Assembly: GCA_037951165.1 (NCBI GenBank)
Contig: JBBDHG010000037.1
Coordinates: forward strand, 685,001 to 749,000
From: Lophius americanus
Lineage: Eukaryota; Chordata; Actinopteri; Lophiiformes; Lophiidae
Direction of reading: 5' to 3'
DNA: 64,000 nt
Shown here: in pieces, positions 24,601 to 35,099 of the stretch
How the letters are laid out: every line of letters starts with the position of its first letter
How positions within the stretch are numbered: the stretch's first letter is position 1
Notes under the pieces: model-generated
What the model was told of the DNA's origin: nothing
The model's input: only the letters and a program-made list of their open reading frames with translations
Database searches by the model: none
Translations under genes and position numbers: made by a program

Positions 24601-27600
24601 ATGACGACTGATGACTTTTTGTTTACATTTAAACTGCTTAAATTTAAACAAAAGGAAACCACTTCAATCCCTCTTTGCATTATTCCCCTCAAGATGGATT
24701 GCAAGTGTTTCGTCAAGAATGTTCTCTGTAGCTATAGTAATATCTGTCCACCAATAAACAGAACAATATTGTAAAATAGCATATAATTAGCACCTCATGT
24801 GGGCCACAATGGTGCAGTTGTCTACCCCCAGCTTCATCCTAAAAACACATATGTTTTCTCTTTGCACATTGTTAAAGGATAAATAACTAGAATACACTTC
24901 TCCAAATAAAGAGTTGTTTCCCTCATCTCTTTCTTGGGAGAGTAGAGGAAAAATGTCTGTAGCTTTTGGACAAGTCTCACAAAATGCATGAATTAAGTCT
25001 TGCCACAAGGAAAACACCCTGAAGTTTTTTTGTGAAACAAAAAGAAGGCAGTGGACTCAGTATAAAAAAACAACATTTTTAGATGCCTAAAAAAATGAAT
25101 GGAATGAATGAATTACTGTCTGTGGCTCTATATTCTTTATCAGCATAACTATCGACGGAGTTTGCACAGTCAGGAAATAGCTTTAAAATCCCTACTCAGA
25201 GTTTCCTTTGCTGTACCATTAATCTTTTTCTTCATTACCTCCGCAAAGGAACAAGAGCTTATGTTTTCACCCCTGTTCGTTTGTTTGTTAGTGACCAATT
25301 ACACTGGAAGACTAATGGATGGATCTGCATGAAAATCTACCCAGAGGTAGGTTTTGATATATCCTAGACATGAATACAATTTGGTAACATTACATGTTTC
25401 GCAGCATTAAAGAAAAGAAAAAAGACATTTGTTTATTTATACTGTGACCATTATTGATACGTTTGTTTCTTTGATGCTTTATTCTTGGGAGGCACAGGAA
25501 ATGCCGCAACACATATCATGAAGACTAACCCCAGGGTTTTGGCCTTTGGCGGAGGTTTGCGATCTCCAAGTTCTTTTTTTTCTAGGTCTCAGAATGCAGC
25601 TTCTCTGTGTCTAATAGCCAAATGTTTCAAAATCCTACTTAAAAGGACCTAAAAATTTAAAATGATTGTATTCATCTATCATGCTAGGTAACTGTAAACA
25701 GGCTGATGCTGTGTTTAGAAGAAGCCTCTATTTGTCGCATATATCATAAAAGTAGTGCAATGTAGATAAATTGGTCCTCTGCATCTAACCCAACCGCGAG
25801 GAGCAGAAGCCCGTTACATCTCAAAGAAACATAGAAACGTACTTTCATGCACAAAAATTGGACATTTTGGATGAATATTTCCAGAAGTATATTTAGAAGA
25901 AACTTTGATAGCAAATTGCACATCTGTTAGTTCTTGTGTTAAGACCCTTATATCATGCTAAATTTGGTTTGACAAGCACCTTTTACTGTCCAACCAAAAT
26001 ATCAACCTAAATGTAGCTAGCCCTGCTGCTCAGCAGTCAAAGCTATATTTGACATGGCATGATTCAGCATTTCTGATGTATAATACTTTTGGATTATATC
26101 TAAATGGTTGATATCTCAGTTAAGATGAAGTCTCCCTGTTTCCAGGAACACCATGTTTATCTGAAGGAACGTGACGCAGCTAGACAAAAAAGGGGAACGC
26201 CAAATAGCGGATGTCAACTTCCATAATGAGTTGAACACTAAATTGAATATAAAAAATTAACTTGAGTAGAAGCGTGGTTAAATTTTTTCAGATGTGTGAA
26301 AGGTTAATGTAGTGAAATAGTTTTAACTTAAAATTATACAAAAAAAAAAAAATGCTGAGTGTAATAGGATCTGTTGATTTGTCTTATTTCCATTTAACTA
26401 CAGTGGCAACAGCAACAGTTACTGCATTTAAAAGGAAACAATTCTTCTGAATAAACAAATGATTCAGAAGAGAAAAATCATCTGAGTAATGAAAACAGCA
26501 GAGCTTACCTGAAGGGTGTTTGTGAAGAAGTCATGGTAAAACATTGGCCAGTCCTGGCGACCGATGTCAACAATAACTTTGCAGAGTTTGTTACGAATAA
26601 AATATGGCACTGTTTTGTGCTGAGCAAGTAGGAGTTTTGGCAGACAGCTGCGAATCTCCATCTTGTCTTGTGAAGCAACACCGATCCACATCTTGTTCAC
26701 CAAGTTCTGAAAATAAAACGGAACAACTGGCTCTCAAAGCTGTGTCTGAATGAGAATATATATAGGAATATACTTTGAAATAATTACAAACCTATGTAAT
26801 AAATAATTACTATAAATGATGATTGATTCAGCGAGCACAGGGTTTTATTCAACGATATAGCCCCCACTGAAATATTTCTCACACTCATTCTAACAATAAA
26901 AACTAGGTCTGGACGACTCTGGCTAAAATGAGAAAACCCAATTTCTTGCTTTGACTTCAGATCGCGATCCTCACAACCAGCTTACCATCCAGTTTACATC
27001 ATATTGTAATTTATTATGTACACGAGAAATTAAAAAGCGCCATACACTGTCTATTTGGAGCACAGATAGTTGTGTGTGGTCACTAAAGGGTTAACTCCCA
27101 ACGCTCTCCTGCACACACGACTACTGACTGAGCCCAGCCAGAAACCCAGCGGACCTTCTGTTGTCGTGTCTGAATCTGAGCCTGTATGTCACAGTTAAGA
27201 CCAGCTGAAGCACTTAGTTTGTACGCTGTCACGAAGTTGTTGCTGCACTGATAACAGCCGTTTATCTACCGTGATTACTCTTGTAGACGACTGAAAAAGG
27301 TCTGTTTTTGTCTCAATGCCCTTTGCTGGTGTTTTAACCCATCAAACACAAACTTTACACCCTGTCATCAGCAGTTAGAAATTTAATTAAACTAGGGTCC
27401 TACCATTGACAAACTGCTTCGTTAAGCTTTACACCCAAAACTAAATCAAGTAAGTACTAATTTAAGTACTTCTTGATTTAAGCTTGGATTCTACATGAAA
27501 GTTTACCGCTAGAAGAGCCTATGCTGTGTTCTGGTACAGATTGTATGTCACTAAAAGAACCTTTCCAACACTGAAAAGTTAGATAGGCCAAAACAGAGAC

Positions 27601-30600
27601 AGGGACAGTAGATCCATTAATTTTATTTTATTGAAAGCATCATGTTGAATTGGCTATGATGACGAAATCCTGAGACTAGCCAAACTTTGGCCGGGTATCT
27701 ACACTGTAGCGCGCTTTAAGCAAGCTAAATCTAATTTTATCACTTATCAACTCCCTTAATCCCCCATGGGAGAGATACATAATACCAGACCGTGGTCCTT
27801 AAGGCCCAGGCCTTGCTCGTTGTAACATGAGCAGCGGCCTGAGTTGGCGAGTTTTAGCAGTTCATGTTAGAAATTAAAACGCTGGACAATCACCGTACTT
27901 CAGAAATGAGTCGTACATACGTCTGAATCGAGATCGCAATCTTTTTACGATGAATCACCGAGTCCTAATACAAACATAAAATATCAAATGAAACAGCAAC
28001 ATGCAAGCATATAAATTTCGGGCATGTTTTTAAGAATGTCATTAAGCATCAAAGGATTTTGTCCCATGCAAAATGTATTGCCCATTTAGTTAAATTGTTT
28101 CGGAGTGTTAAAGCAACCTAAAAGAAACACCTAATATTCAAGGCATAACGACCAAAGTAGACGACATACAGAATAAAAAAAGGGTACCTCCCATCTAAAG
28201 AACTTACTTCAAATACTGTCAGACTGTACATCATTACATATTCATTCCGGGTATTGGAGAGGAAGAACAAACAGTGCCGCCACGCTCCAGTCTGCTGAGC
28301 AAAGTTATTCAGTAGCTCTTCTGGAGAAAGAAGGAAGTAAACATGATTTCTAATTGAGGTGCAAGGCGATGTGTTACTTCACAAACACACCGAGAACAAT
28401 ATGCCACAATACAGGAAGTGCATGCATATCAATGAAATCAAATATTGTTAATAGGACTAAAAGTGCTCTACAGCATCGGTTTTACAAAGCCAAACTTGCC
28501 TATTTCTCTCTTTCGCTCATTGGTGGTGCAGCTGTGAAAGAACTCAGTCATGAGGCTCTCCAGTGCACGCAGTGATGCCTCCTCCGACGCCTAGCAAACA
28601 ATATGGTAAAGTACAAAAAGCACCTTTAGACAATCGAAAATATGCAGTCCAAATCAATGCTGTATATTTGTCATAATCTAACTATTTCTAGTACTAAAGG
28701 CAACTAATAATTTTTGTTTTTTAAGTCCATTAATACGGTTATGATTTGAAGTAGTCATCTATGGTTTATGCGCACCTGAGAGTAAGAAAGGGTCTGATTA
28801 AGTTTCTCTCAAAGTAAGAAAATAAAACCAGACAGCACTCAGAATAACAAATCTTCACTTAGGCAGCTCGGTTTCCAAAGAAATGTCACTGCACCAAAAG
28901 TAATATTACCATGATAGTCTGACCCTTGTAAAATGACTCCTTGACCATGAAAACATATTCCGAGACTGTCAAATCACATTGGTATCATTATTAATGTGAT
29001 CGTTATTTGTGATTTTTGTTTTCCAATACAATGGTTCGTCAGGATGTATCTCCAAAATGTAATGATTTCTTCAATGCTAGATGCCTTGACATATTAAAAT
29101 GAATTTGGGTGGAAAGGTGTTCCACCCACACTCATTTTAATATTTTAGTAAGGAAGAAATCCTGACACTGCCCCTTTATTCAGATCAATTCCAAAATGTA
29201 TTGGCACCTCCTCACTGCTTGCCCAGCCCTTATACCAAGTGACCCATAAATGATATCAGGGTGAGATCTGTACAATGGCCCCACCTTGTCAAACATTCCA
29301 TTGAACAGTAGAAAATATATTGGTGTGCCAATATAACCTGGGTATCTCCCATGTATCATTGCTGTGATTGGGTGGTTGCAAATTTCATAAATACATGTGA
29401 AAATGCTTCAATAAAATCCTGTTATCTAGTCCTGACTCCGAAAAGATAATGGACTGTCATAAGAAGGAAAAATGGAAGACATGAATGCCAGCATTACTAT
29501 TTTTCTAATTATCTTTGCCTCTTTTGCTTCCGCCAAGGGAGATTATGTTTTCAGTTTGTCTGTCCGTCTGGCTGTGAACGAGATTACGGAAAAAACTGAG
29601 ACGGATTAACATGACACTTTACCCAGCGGTAGATTTTGGATTTTCCTACTGCTGATTAAAATTTGGTGAAGTTAAGTGTTTACCAGCATTTAATGAAAAT
29701 ATAATCTATTATTGATGCTATTTGTAGAAGTGTCCATTGCTGTTGATGCTTTTTTTCCATCGATTCCTCTGGAGGGGGTTGCTGGGAGACGAACAGCAAA
29801 ATATGCAAAATGATCTGTTTACCAGAGAGGACATACAACAAAAAGAGTAAATCTCTTTATGATTTTATACAAATCAATACTCTAGAATATGTTGGAGTTG
29901 TCTGTAAATTTTGAGGCTCAAAATAAAACATTAATGGAGAAATCTGCATTAATTTTTCCTACACCTTGGGTACTGTTGTGCCTTGTTCCTTTGATGTTTT
30001 GTAGTGGAGAAGAGCAAAAATTTACGAAACAATAGGTGGGTTTACATGGACAGCGTCATTTCAAATAGTTTTCGGAAATGCGCCTAATCGAAAAGAAAAT
30101 GTTGAATGTAAACACATCTTTCCGAAAGAAAAGGCTTTCCGATTGAGATTTCATTCCTTTGCAAGGATGTAGTATAAGTCCTATCGGAAAGCCTTTCTGA
30201 TAGCCAGTCGCTACATGTAAACACTGTTTTGGAAAGCTTTCTGTTCGACTTGTATTTGCGCATGCCCAGCGGCGTTACGTAATGCTCCAGATGATTTTTC
30301 TTTTAGCGCTGCAATGCATTTTATATATGGCGACTTCAAAACAGGGCCGGTCTACATCGGAGAGTAATTTACTCATCGCAACTTTAACAGAGCTTTACAT
30401 ATTTGGACGGATAGGTGGACGAAAAGTCACTTCTGCGCATGCCCTCTTTGTCGTAATCTTCTTCTGTGCGCTTGTTGGCGGTCGGCATGCAGCTCATCTT
30501 AGCATTATCGCCACCTTATGAACCGGAGCGTGGATCATCTGCGCATGTCAGAAAGCCGTTTCCAAATAGATGAGTCGATGCACCTAAACACTGGGTCAGA

Positions 30601-32435
30601 AAAGATCACCGGTCATGTTAACAGGTGACCTACATTGCAATTCGGAAAGGTTTAATTCGGAAAGGAGAAAAGTGTCCGATATAAACCCATCTAATGTCTG
30701 TTTAGGACATGCGTAATAAAGAATAAACCTCTATGATTCTATATCTTCGATACTCAAGAGTTTGTTAGAGTTATCAGTAGATATAGAAGTTAGCAATAAC
30801 TCGTGCATTAATGGTGAAATCTAATTTTATTTTAATCCCTAGTTAGCCCTTTTGAGATTTGATCCACATGTAAAGTGCATTATAGATTAAATGCATTATT
30901 ATTATTATTATTTGATCCAAATGTGAAGTATGTTATAAATAAAATGTATTATTATTATTATTAAACCTTGGGTACTGTTGTTGCTTTTTCCTTTGATGTT
31001 TTATATTGAAGATATTTATTTATTTATTCAAGAAATGATGAAACAATGTCTGTTCAAGAGTAGGTTCAGAAGCACGTTTAGGACCTTGGCGGAGGTTTGC
31101 ACTCTCAAAGTTGTTCTTCTAGTGTTGATTGTGCCAGTGAATTGGCACATCAATGACATTTTCTACTGTACTCTACTTACACAGATCTGTATGTGATAAT
31201 GGCAAAAACATCAGATTAGACAACTACTCACCAAAATTCTATCACTTTAAACTGAAGTGTGAAAGTAGTTTGTGTCATGAGCAGGACAACAGTGTGATTA
31301 AATTCCTCCTCTTCTTTCCTTTCTCTACATTTTATGTTAGTCCGATAACCAGCAAAGAACATCGACTACTGAATTGGAGGATGTAGATTTCGCACTGTTG
31401 TTTTGTAGAAAAGAAAATGCCTGTATATTATTGATTATTACTGCGACCCTGCCCTGGATAAGTGGAAGAATTTGGATGGATGGATGTATATTATTGACAC
31501 CATTTAACAGCTGACAGCAGATAAACCTTATTTTTCAAATTTCCTCAATAATGTATTAATCCAATGTATATTCCTAGAATTCAGCTCAAAAATGAATATA
31601 ATAACAATAATTATAATATTATTTGCTTATCTCTTTAAGATATTGTTGCACCTGCAATTGGATATTTATAAGCTTACATACATTTCAAAGTTACATCAAC
31701 AGGACCTCTTCAAAATTGTGTATGGTAATTTTTGATATTTGACTTCTGGAATAAGAAATATGAGATAGATAACATTTTTTGTTTGAGCAGTCACAGCATC
31801 AATAGTCATTGACATTAAAAATGTCTACTAAAACCACAAGCTAGGCAATAAAACAGAAAGAAACTGGAGGAGAGTGAACATCATCTGGGTAAATATTTTT
31901 TCTGGGCAGAAAGCAACATCAGGTCTGGAGAGGTTGTGAGGTTCAGCTTAGAGGGGTTGCCATGAAGGTTCCTGTCTTTGCCACACAATACAAACCAAGT
32001 TGTGATTGGAACAAATCACTGTGACGCATTGGTTAGGCAGGTGGATGAATTTGGGCCCAGTGCAAGAAGACCAGGACATAGAAATCTATGTCAGCTCCTA
32101 TGTCAGGCGGGTCTGAATTCCTCAAATACGCCACAACTTGCCGAGGCTGAGCACAACTTGAGGCAAATATCTGTTTTGCAAGATGGGCGTCTTGTAGCAT
32201 GAAATGGCTATTCGAAGCGTCACATCCCGTGGAATACCTGGCCTCACCCAAACCGTTATGCGATTTCACAGGCACAGAGAAAGACAATCATGTTTGATCA
32301 GCTAACGTTCGGGTTAAATGTAAGAAGGGACATGCTCCCTTGAATATACATTAGCATATTTGAATAATAGCAAATCAGACACGAGTAGGACGTTAGTAAC
32401 TATGTGAATAAAAATAGATAAAACATACTCACCAT
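12605..32435 (-). CDS. xpo6: exportin-6 (nuclear export of actin-profilin)
   Basis: Twenty-four coding exons, 5' to 3': 32433-32435 (ATG only), 28500-28590, 28208-28320, 26509-26706, 24091-24250, 23543-23620, 22927-23458, 21525-21651, 21307-21416, 20982-21090, 20666-20758, 20350-20419, 20114-20273, 18706-18798, 18145-18289, 16564-16713, 16113-16302, 15835-15990, 15398-15512, 15067-15238, 14711-14872, 14520-14618, 13343-13573 and 12605-12706. They total 3459 nt, or 1152 residues, slightly longer than the human protein as I recall it. Exportin-6 is an importin-beta family HEAT-repeat carrier that removes actin-profilin from the nucleus with RanGTP. The N-terminal helices read ASEEASLRALESLMTEFFH; further landmarks are IRNKLCKVIVDIGRQDWPMF, ECLAHLFSWIPLS, SGESTKSRQMCYQSL and the end NDLRYYRLCN. 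The 532-nt exon includes a Ser/Asn/Gly-rich insert (SSNSSSSNGQ). Intron 2 uses a GC donor. Confidence 0.97.
12783..12835 (+). repeat. tandem-unit dispersed repeat, end fragment C
   Basis: It contains 'cagcaaaggtatatccctg' and 'cccaatctcctgcgttgtg'. These match the outer block of the family also seen at 48035, 56440 and 58538. It lies in the last xpo6 intron and carries no tandem unit. Confidence 0.5.
13630..13733 (-). mobile_element. tRNA-derived SINE head
   Basis: On the minus strand it reads GGGCAGCTGTAGCTCAGTGA followed by 'gtagagcgg', a good pol III A box. A degenerate B box (GGTCCAAGACCC-like) follows about 40 bases later, then 'tccttgagcgagg'. This is the tRNA-related head of a repeat common in fish. 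It is not a tRNA gene: the anticodon arm and 3' acceptor stem do not pair properly. It lies in an xpo6 intron. Confidence 0.65.
17625..18115 (+). repeat. tandem-unit dispersed repeat, copy D
   Basis: The outer block 'tatatccccgaaaagtcccc' near 17636 is followed by two diverged units. The pairs are 'ggactaaaccggaccaacgg' near 17813 with 'ggactaaattggaccaactt' near 17967, and 'gtaaaatataaac' (17735) with 'gtgaaatatttta' (about 17889). The spacing is about 155 bp. It ends with 'ttcttcctcgcattaatgtc', matching the end of the 56440 copy. It lies in an xpo6 intron. Confidence 0.6.
18413..18478 (-). repeat. retroposon 3'-tail repeat with (ATT)n
   Basis: As reverse complement it reads 'ctctgagatttgatcca', then 'aatg', then 'ttataaattaaatg', ending in ATT repeats. 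The same sequence recurs at 30844, 35670 and 49495. The microsatellite terminus and constant order are typical of a LINE or SINE 3' tail. The 5' part is missing in all copies. Confidence 0.65.
19288..19572. repeat. diverged direct duplication, period about 195 bp
   Basis: Blocks at 19288-19380 and 19482-19572 share 'ctctgag', 'ctagctttagcc', 'ctctgct', 'ttctcaacttg'-like and 'aatttgaagtgtg'-like segments in the same order. They differ at many positions, so the duplication is old. It lies in an xpo6 intron with no coding features. Confidence 0.55.
21741..21925 (+). mobile_element. MITE-like element with ACCTCCGCCAAGG terminus, 5' fragment
   Basis: It starts ACCTCCGCCAAGGGAG and continues with 'tgtctgtttgtttta', 'gattttggcgtatcctgga' and 'gtttcgcagcatt', all shared with 25237-25556. 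The 3' terminus is missing. It lies in an xpo6 intron. Confidence 0.6.
25237..25556 (+). mobile_element. MITE-like element, complete copy with terminal inverted repeats
   Basis: The 5' end ACCTCCGCAAAGG and the 3' end CCTTTGGCGGAGGT are inverted copies of each other, about 320 bp apart. The interior has 'ttcgtttgtttgtta', 'gatatatcctagacatg' and 'tgtttcgcagcatt'. It has no transposase and is therefore non-autonomous. I recall this repeat as widespread in fish but cannot give its superfamily. It lies in an xpo6 intron. Confidence 0.7.
26903..27970. mobile_element. possible DNA-transposon relic with imperfect inverted ends
   Basis: The left end 'taggtctggacgact' and the reverse complement of the right end 'taggactcggtgatt' agree at about 10 of 15 positions. 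Subterminal 'gatcgcgatc' (about 26960) and 'gatcgcaatc' (about 27931) are inverted relatives. This resembles the TAGG-CTGG ends of teleost hAT-like non-autonomous elements. No transposase is visible. It lies in an xpo6 intron, and the call is tentative. Confidence 0.35.
28498..28499 (-). promoter_or_regulatory. xpo6: GC splice donor of xpo6 intron 2
   Basis: The exon 28500-28590 must end after '...gaaatag' to join '...aagagcta' as E-I-E-E-L-L. The next bases on the minus strand are GCAAGT, a perfect minor-class GC donor (AG|GCAAGT). No GT donor keeps the conserved frame. Confidence 0.85.
30033..30695. mobile_element. MITE-like element nested inside another repeat
   Basis: The left end 'aggtgggtttacatgga' and the right end 'tataaacccatct' are inverted. 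The interior is full of 'cggaaag' and 'ctttccga' inversions and 'tgtaaacac', as in teleost non-autonomous elements with GGGTTTACATG-type ends. The short frame inside (30282-30521) resembles no protein I know. It lies in xpo6 intron 2. Confidence 0.55.
30844..30962 (+). repeat. two consecutive retroposon 3' tails with (ATT)n
   Basis: 'gagatttgatccacatgtaa' leads to 'gtgcattatagattaaatg' and ATT repeats. This is followed at once by a second shortened copy starting 'tttgatccaaatgtgaag' with its own ATT run. It is the same tail as at 49495 and, inverted, at 18413. Confidence 0.65.
31436..31490 (+). mobile_element. SINE/LINE 3'-tail fragment ending in (GGAT)n
   Basis: 'tgcgaccctgccctggataa' is followed by 'gtgg' and 'ttggatggatggatg'. 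This is the end of the same family seen at 57900-58010. It is only the tail, in an xpo6 intron. Confidence 0.6.
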
Positions 32436-33250
32436 GTTTGTCTGGCTCAGAAGCCTTCTTAGGTTGAGTTAGCCTCGGATTAATTGCAATGATGAGCTAA
32501 CATTAGTTTCATAGCTAGCCTGTAGCTATCGTTAGCTGAGGGTCTGCTGGCTAACCGTTTCGGTGGCTCATCGTGGTCTGCTCTCCAGCTCAGGTCGATA
32601 GCCCATACACAACTAGTTAGAAAAGGCTGGCGACGTAGGCTTTGCAACAGTAAAAGCGTACAACACTCAGTAGATTTTATATCCCCCGAATATAACACGT
32701 TCGATCACAAAACATGAAAGCTCAATATTGAATCAGCCATTTCAAATTGATAATTGCTAAACCGAGTCGTTAAAATCACCAAAGTGTTGAACACATTACC
32801 CTCGCCTGGTGGCACATCTAACAAGGTTCAGCGTTTACGAATGTCTAATGCCAAGCCTTTCGAATGTTGCCCAGCTGCTAACGTTGTAGCGGATGGCTAA
32901 CTCGGGTTAGCTTTTCTAGATGGTATTTTCGTTAGCTGTCAATGATTGACATGCTGCTCATAATGGTGGCCACGACAACCCGCAATTACCGTTTGTAATT
33001 TAAATCGGATAGATTTGCATGTTTAAGTCACTTGGTACGTGACAATAAATGCATAATAGTCTGCCTGCTCGTTCCTGTTATTCTCCTATCCACTGTTCGG
33101 GGCGGCTCTAGAATACAGCTAGCTAGCTTGTTTCAGGGTTTGCTTCGCAACTTCCTCCTGAGCTTCAGAAATCAACCAACCACATCAGCCCGTGTCACAA
33201 TAATAAAAGCACCATCTCCGGTTTGAACTTCGAATAGCACTTGTTCTGAC
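32436..33250 (-). promoter_or_regulatory. xpo6: xpo6 5' UTR and promoter region
   Basis: The start codon ends its exon (CATG|GTGAGT on the minus strand), so the transcript leader lies to the right of 32435. The region is richer in CpG than its surroundings. It carries many GTTAGC, GCTAAC and GCTAGC hexamers between 32480 and 33270, and no clear TATA box. The transcription start cannot be placed. Confidence 0.5.
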
Positions 33251-35099
33251 GATTTCTATCTTTAGCTAGCATTGGAAGAAATGTTTTGGACTAATTGCAA
33301 GAATGAGTGGGTAAATACATTTAAAAAGTGAAGGTAAATTATTATACATTCAAGGAAATTTGATTTAGTAACCCTTTCGATCCTCTTTGTCATGCTTAAC
33401 TGTCTGGTTGAGCAGATTTTGAGTCACTATTTCTTTTTTTGAAAACAAGTTTTGTACGTGTTTATGATATGACCTAGTAGCAGCTTGTTTCGTTAAAGTT
33501 CAAAGGGCCAAGGATGGAGCCCGAGGGGACACCATACTGACAAGGAATTAAACATATTAAAGCATGTGAGGACAGGATAAAAAAAGCTGTCTGATTTTTT
33601 TGTTCAGTTTATAAACATTTATGACCAAACACTTTATCATTTTACGGTGAATTTAGAGTGTCTAAGATATTCGTTAATGGCCAAAATAAATTAAATATGC
33701 AAAGGATTTATTTTTCCCATAGTTCTTTTTGTTGTTGTTGTTGATGAGGACATTAGTACAGAAGTGTGGCTAGTTACTTGAATGGGAATACAAGAATAGG
33801 ACAAAGGAATTAACTGGACACACAACAAGAGTCTATGAATGTTTTGTGCTGCAATTACATGGAATACTGTATCTGCAGTACTTTACCTCAAAACTTGCCT
33901 ACTTGCACAATTTGCGGGAACCCCACTCCCCACACAATCCGACATTTAACCCACTCCCCACTTTAAAAAAAAAATAATATTTTTTTACAATTTCCTGTTT
34001 AATACTTGAGTTTGAATAAAAAAAGTTAAGTTCAATCTATCAATGATTATGAAGGTGTCATTAATCATTTTGTTGTACTTATTTATATGTGGCTGTTTAC
34101 AACAATAACGTGTTTTAGCAAATGTAAACCTGCCACTCTAATGCTTTATTTGTTTGGAGGCTGTCGGCCACACTTTAGTTTCAGCCAATACTATAGAAAA
34201 ATGTGTCCCATACATAGATGAGAACACTTTCTTTTAGAACAGAAATGATCACAGCAAGGCAAAAACTTCCAATTCAAGTAAATTAAGGGGAAAAAACCCA
34301 CCACCAGATAATACATCATAATATGCAGCTACATAAAATGACTACTGAGGGGATTAGGTCATACTATTAAGGTGTATGCTGTAAACAGGGATACTGTTAA
34401 TACACTGCAAATGTTGGATTGTTTGTGAGACGAGGTAAACCAACACTTACTAACACAAACCAAGCTTGTTGACAAAAAGGCATTTCTGCAATGTTTCTTC
34501 AATCATTATAGACACAGTATTTATTTTCTTTGTTTCCTCCACCTGTACAAAACTATCTGGAACATTTTGTCCGAAATGTTCTTGAAAGTTGTATGTAGGA
34601 CTGTAAATAATGAGTAATAATCAATACAACATTTAAAAACAGAAAATAAATTTTAGTTATTTATCATATACTCAACACAGCAATGCACCCCCAGGCAGGT
34701 AATTGTTTCAATTTCTAAAGCGTTCCAGAAGAAAGGACTTGGTTCGTCTTGTTCAGTCACAGTCCTGAAGATCAGGAATTTCTGGTTCAAATGTGATTCA
34801 AACATTGCTGATAACTAAATAAATAATCCATTACCATCCTAGAACATAGCATTTATGCAAAAGTCTGTATTTGTTGATTGCTGTACTCTGTTAGCACCAC
34901 AGTGAAATGGAAAGCAACAATAATTACTCAGAAAAGTTTGGTTGTAAATGTAGTCATTAAATATTCAGACAGTTAGATTATTTCAACAGTTCTCTATGTT
35001 CCAGCGAAGGCTATTTCTATCTTATATCCAGCAAGTTGATAATGCACGATTCCATGTTACCATTCAAGAGAGCAAAATAATAGAAATCTCTGTGCAGCT
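33251..35099. other. intergenic region, xpo6 promoter side to antkmt 3' side
   Basis: AT-rich DNA with no recognised gene or repeat. It probably includes the antkmt 3' UTR near its right edge, but no poly(A) signal stands out. Confidence 0.5.

Larger units (their letters stand above)
29526..31096 (+). mobile_element. long MITE-family copy interrupted by a nested element
   Basis: The left end 'ttccgccaagggag' and the right end 'ccttggcggaggt' are inverted relatives of the ends of the 25237-25556 element. The interior holds two diverged copies of one block: 'tctttatgatt...cattaatggagaaatct' near 29855-29946 and 'cctctatgatt...cattaatggtgaaatct' near 30729-30822. They flank an inserted element at 30033-30695. 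The phrase 'ccttgggtactgttgt' also occurs twice (29964 and 30964). It lies in xpo6 intron 2. Confidence 0.5.

Noticed and set aside
31978..32287. Short frames on both strands near the xpo6 5' end
   Set aside because: No protein similarity, no splice connection to xpo6 and no start context; nothing supports a gene.
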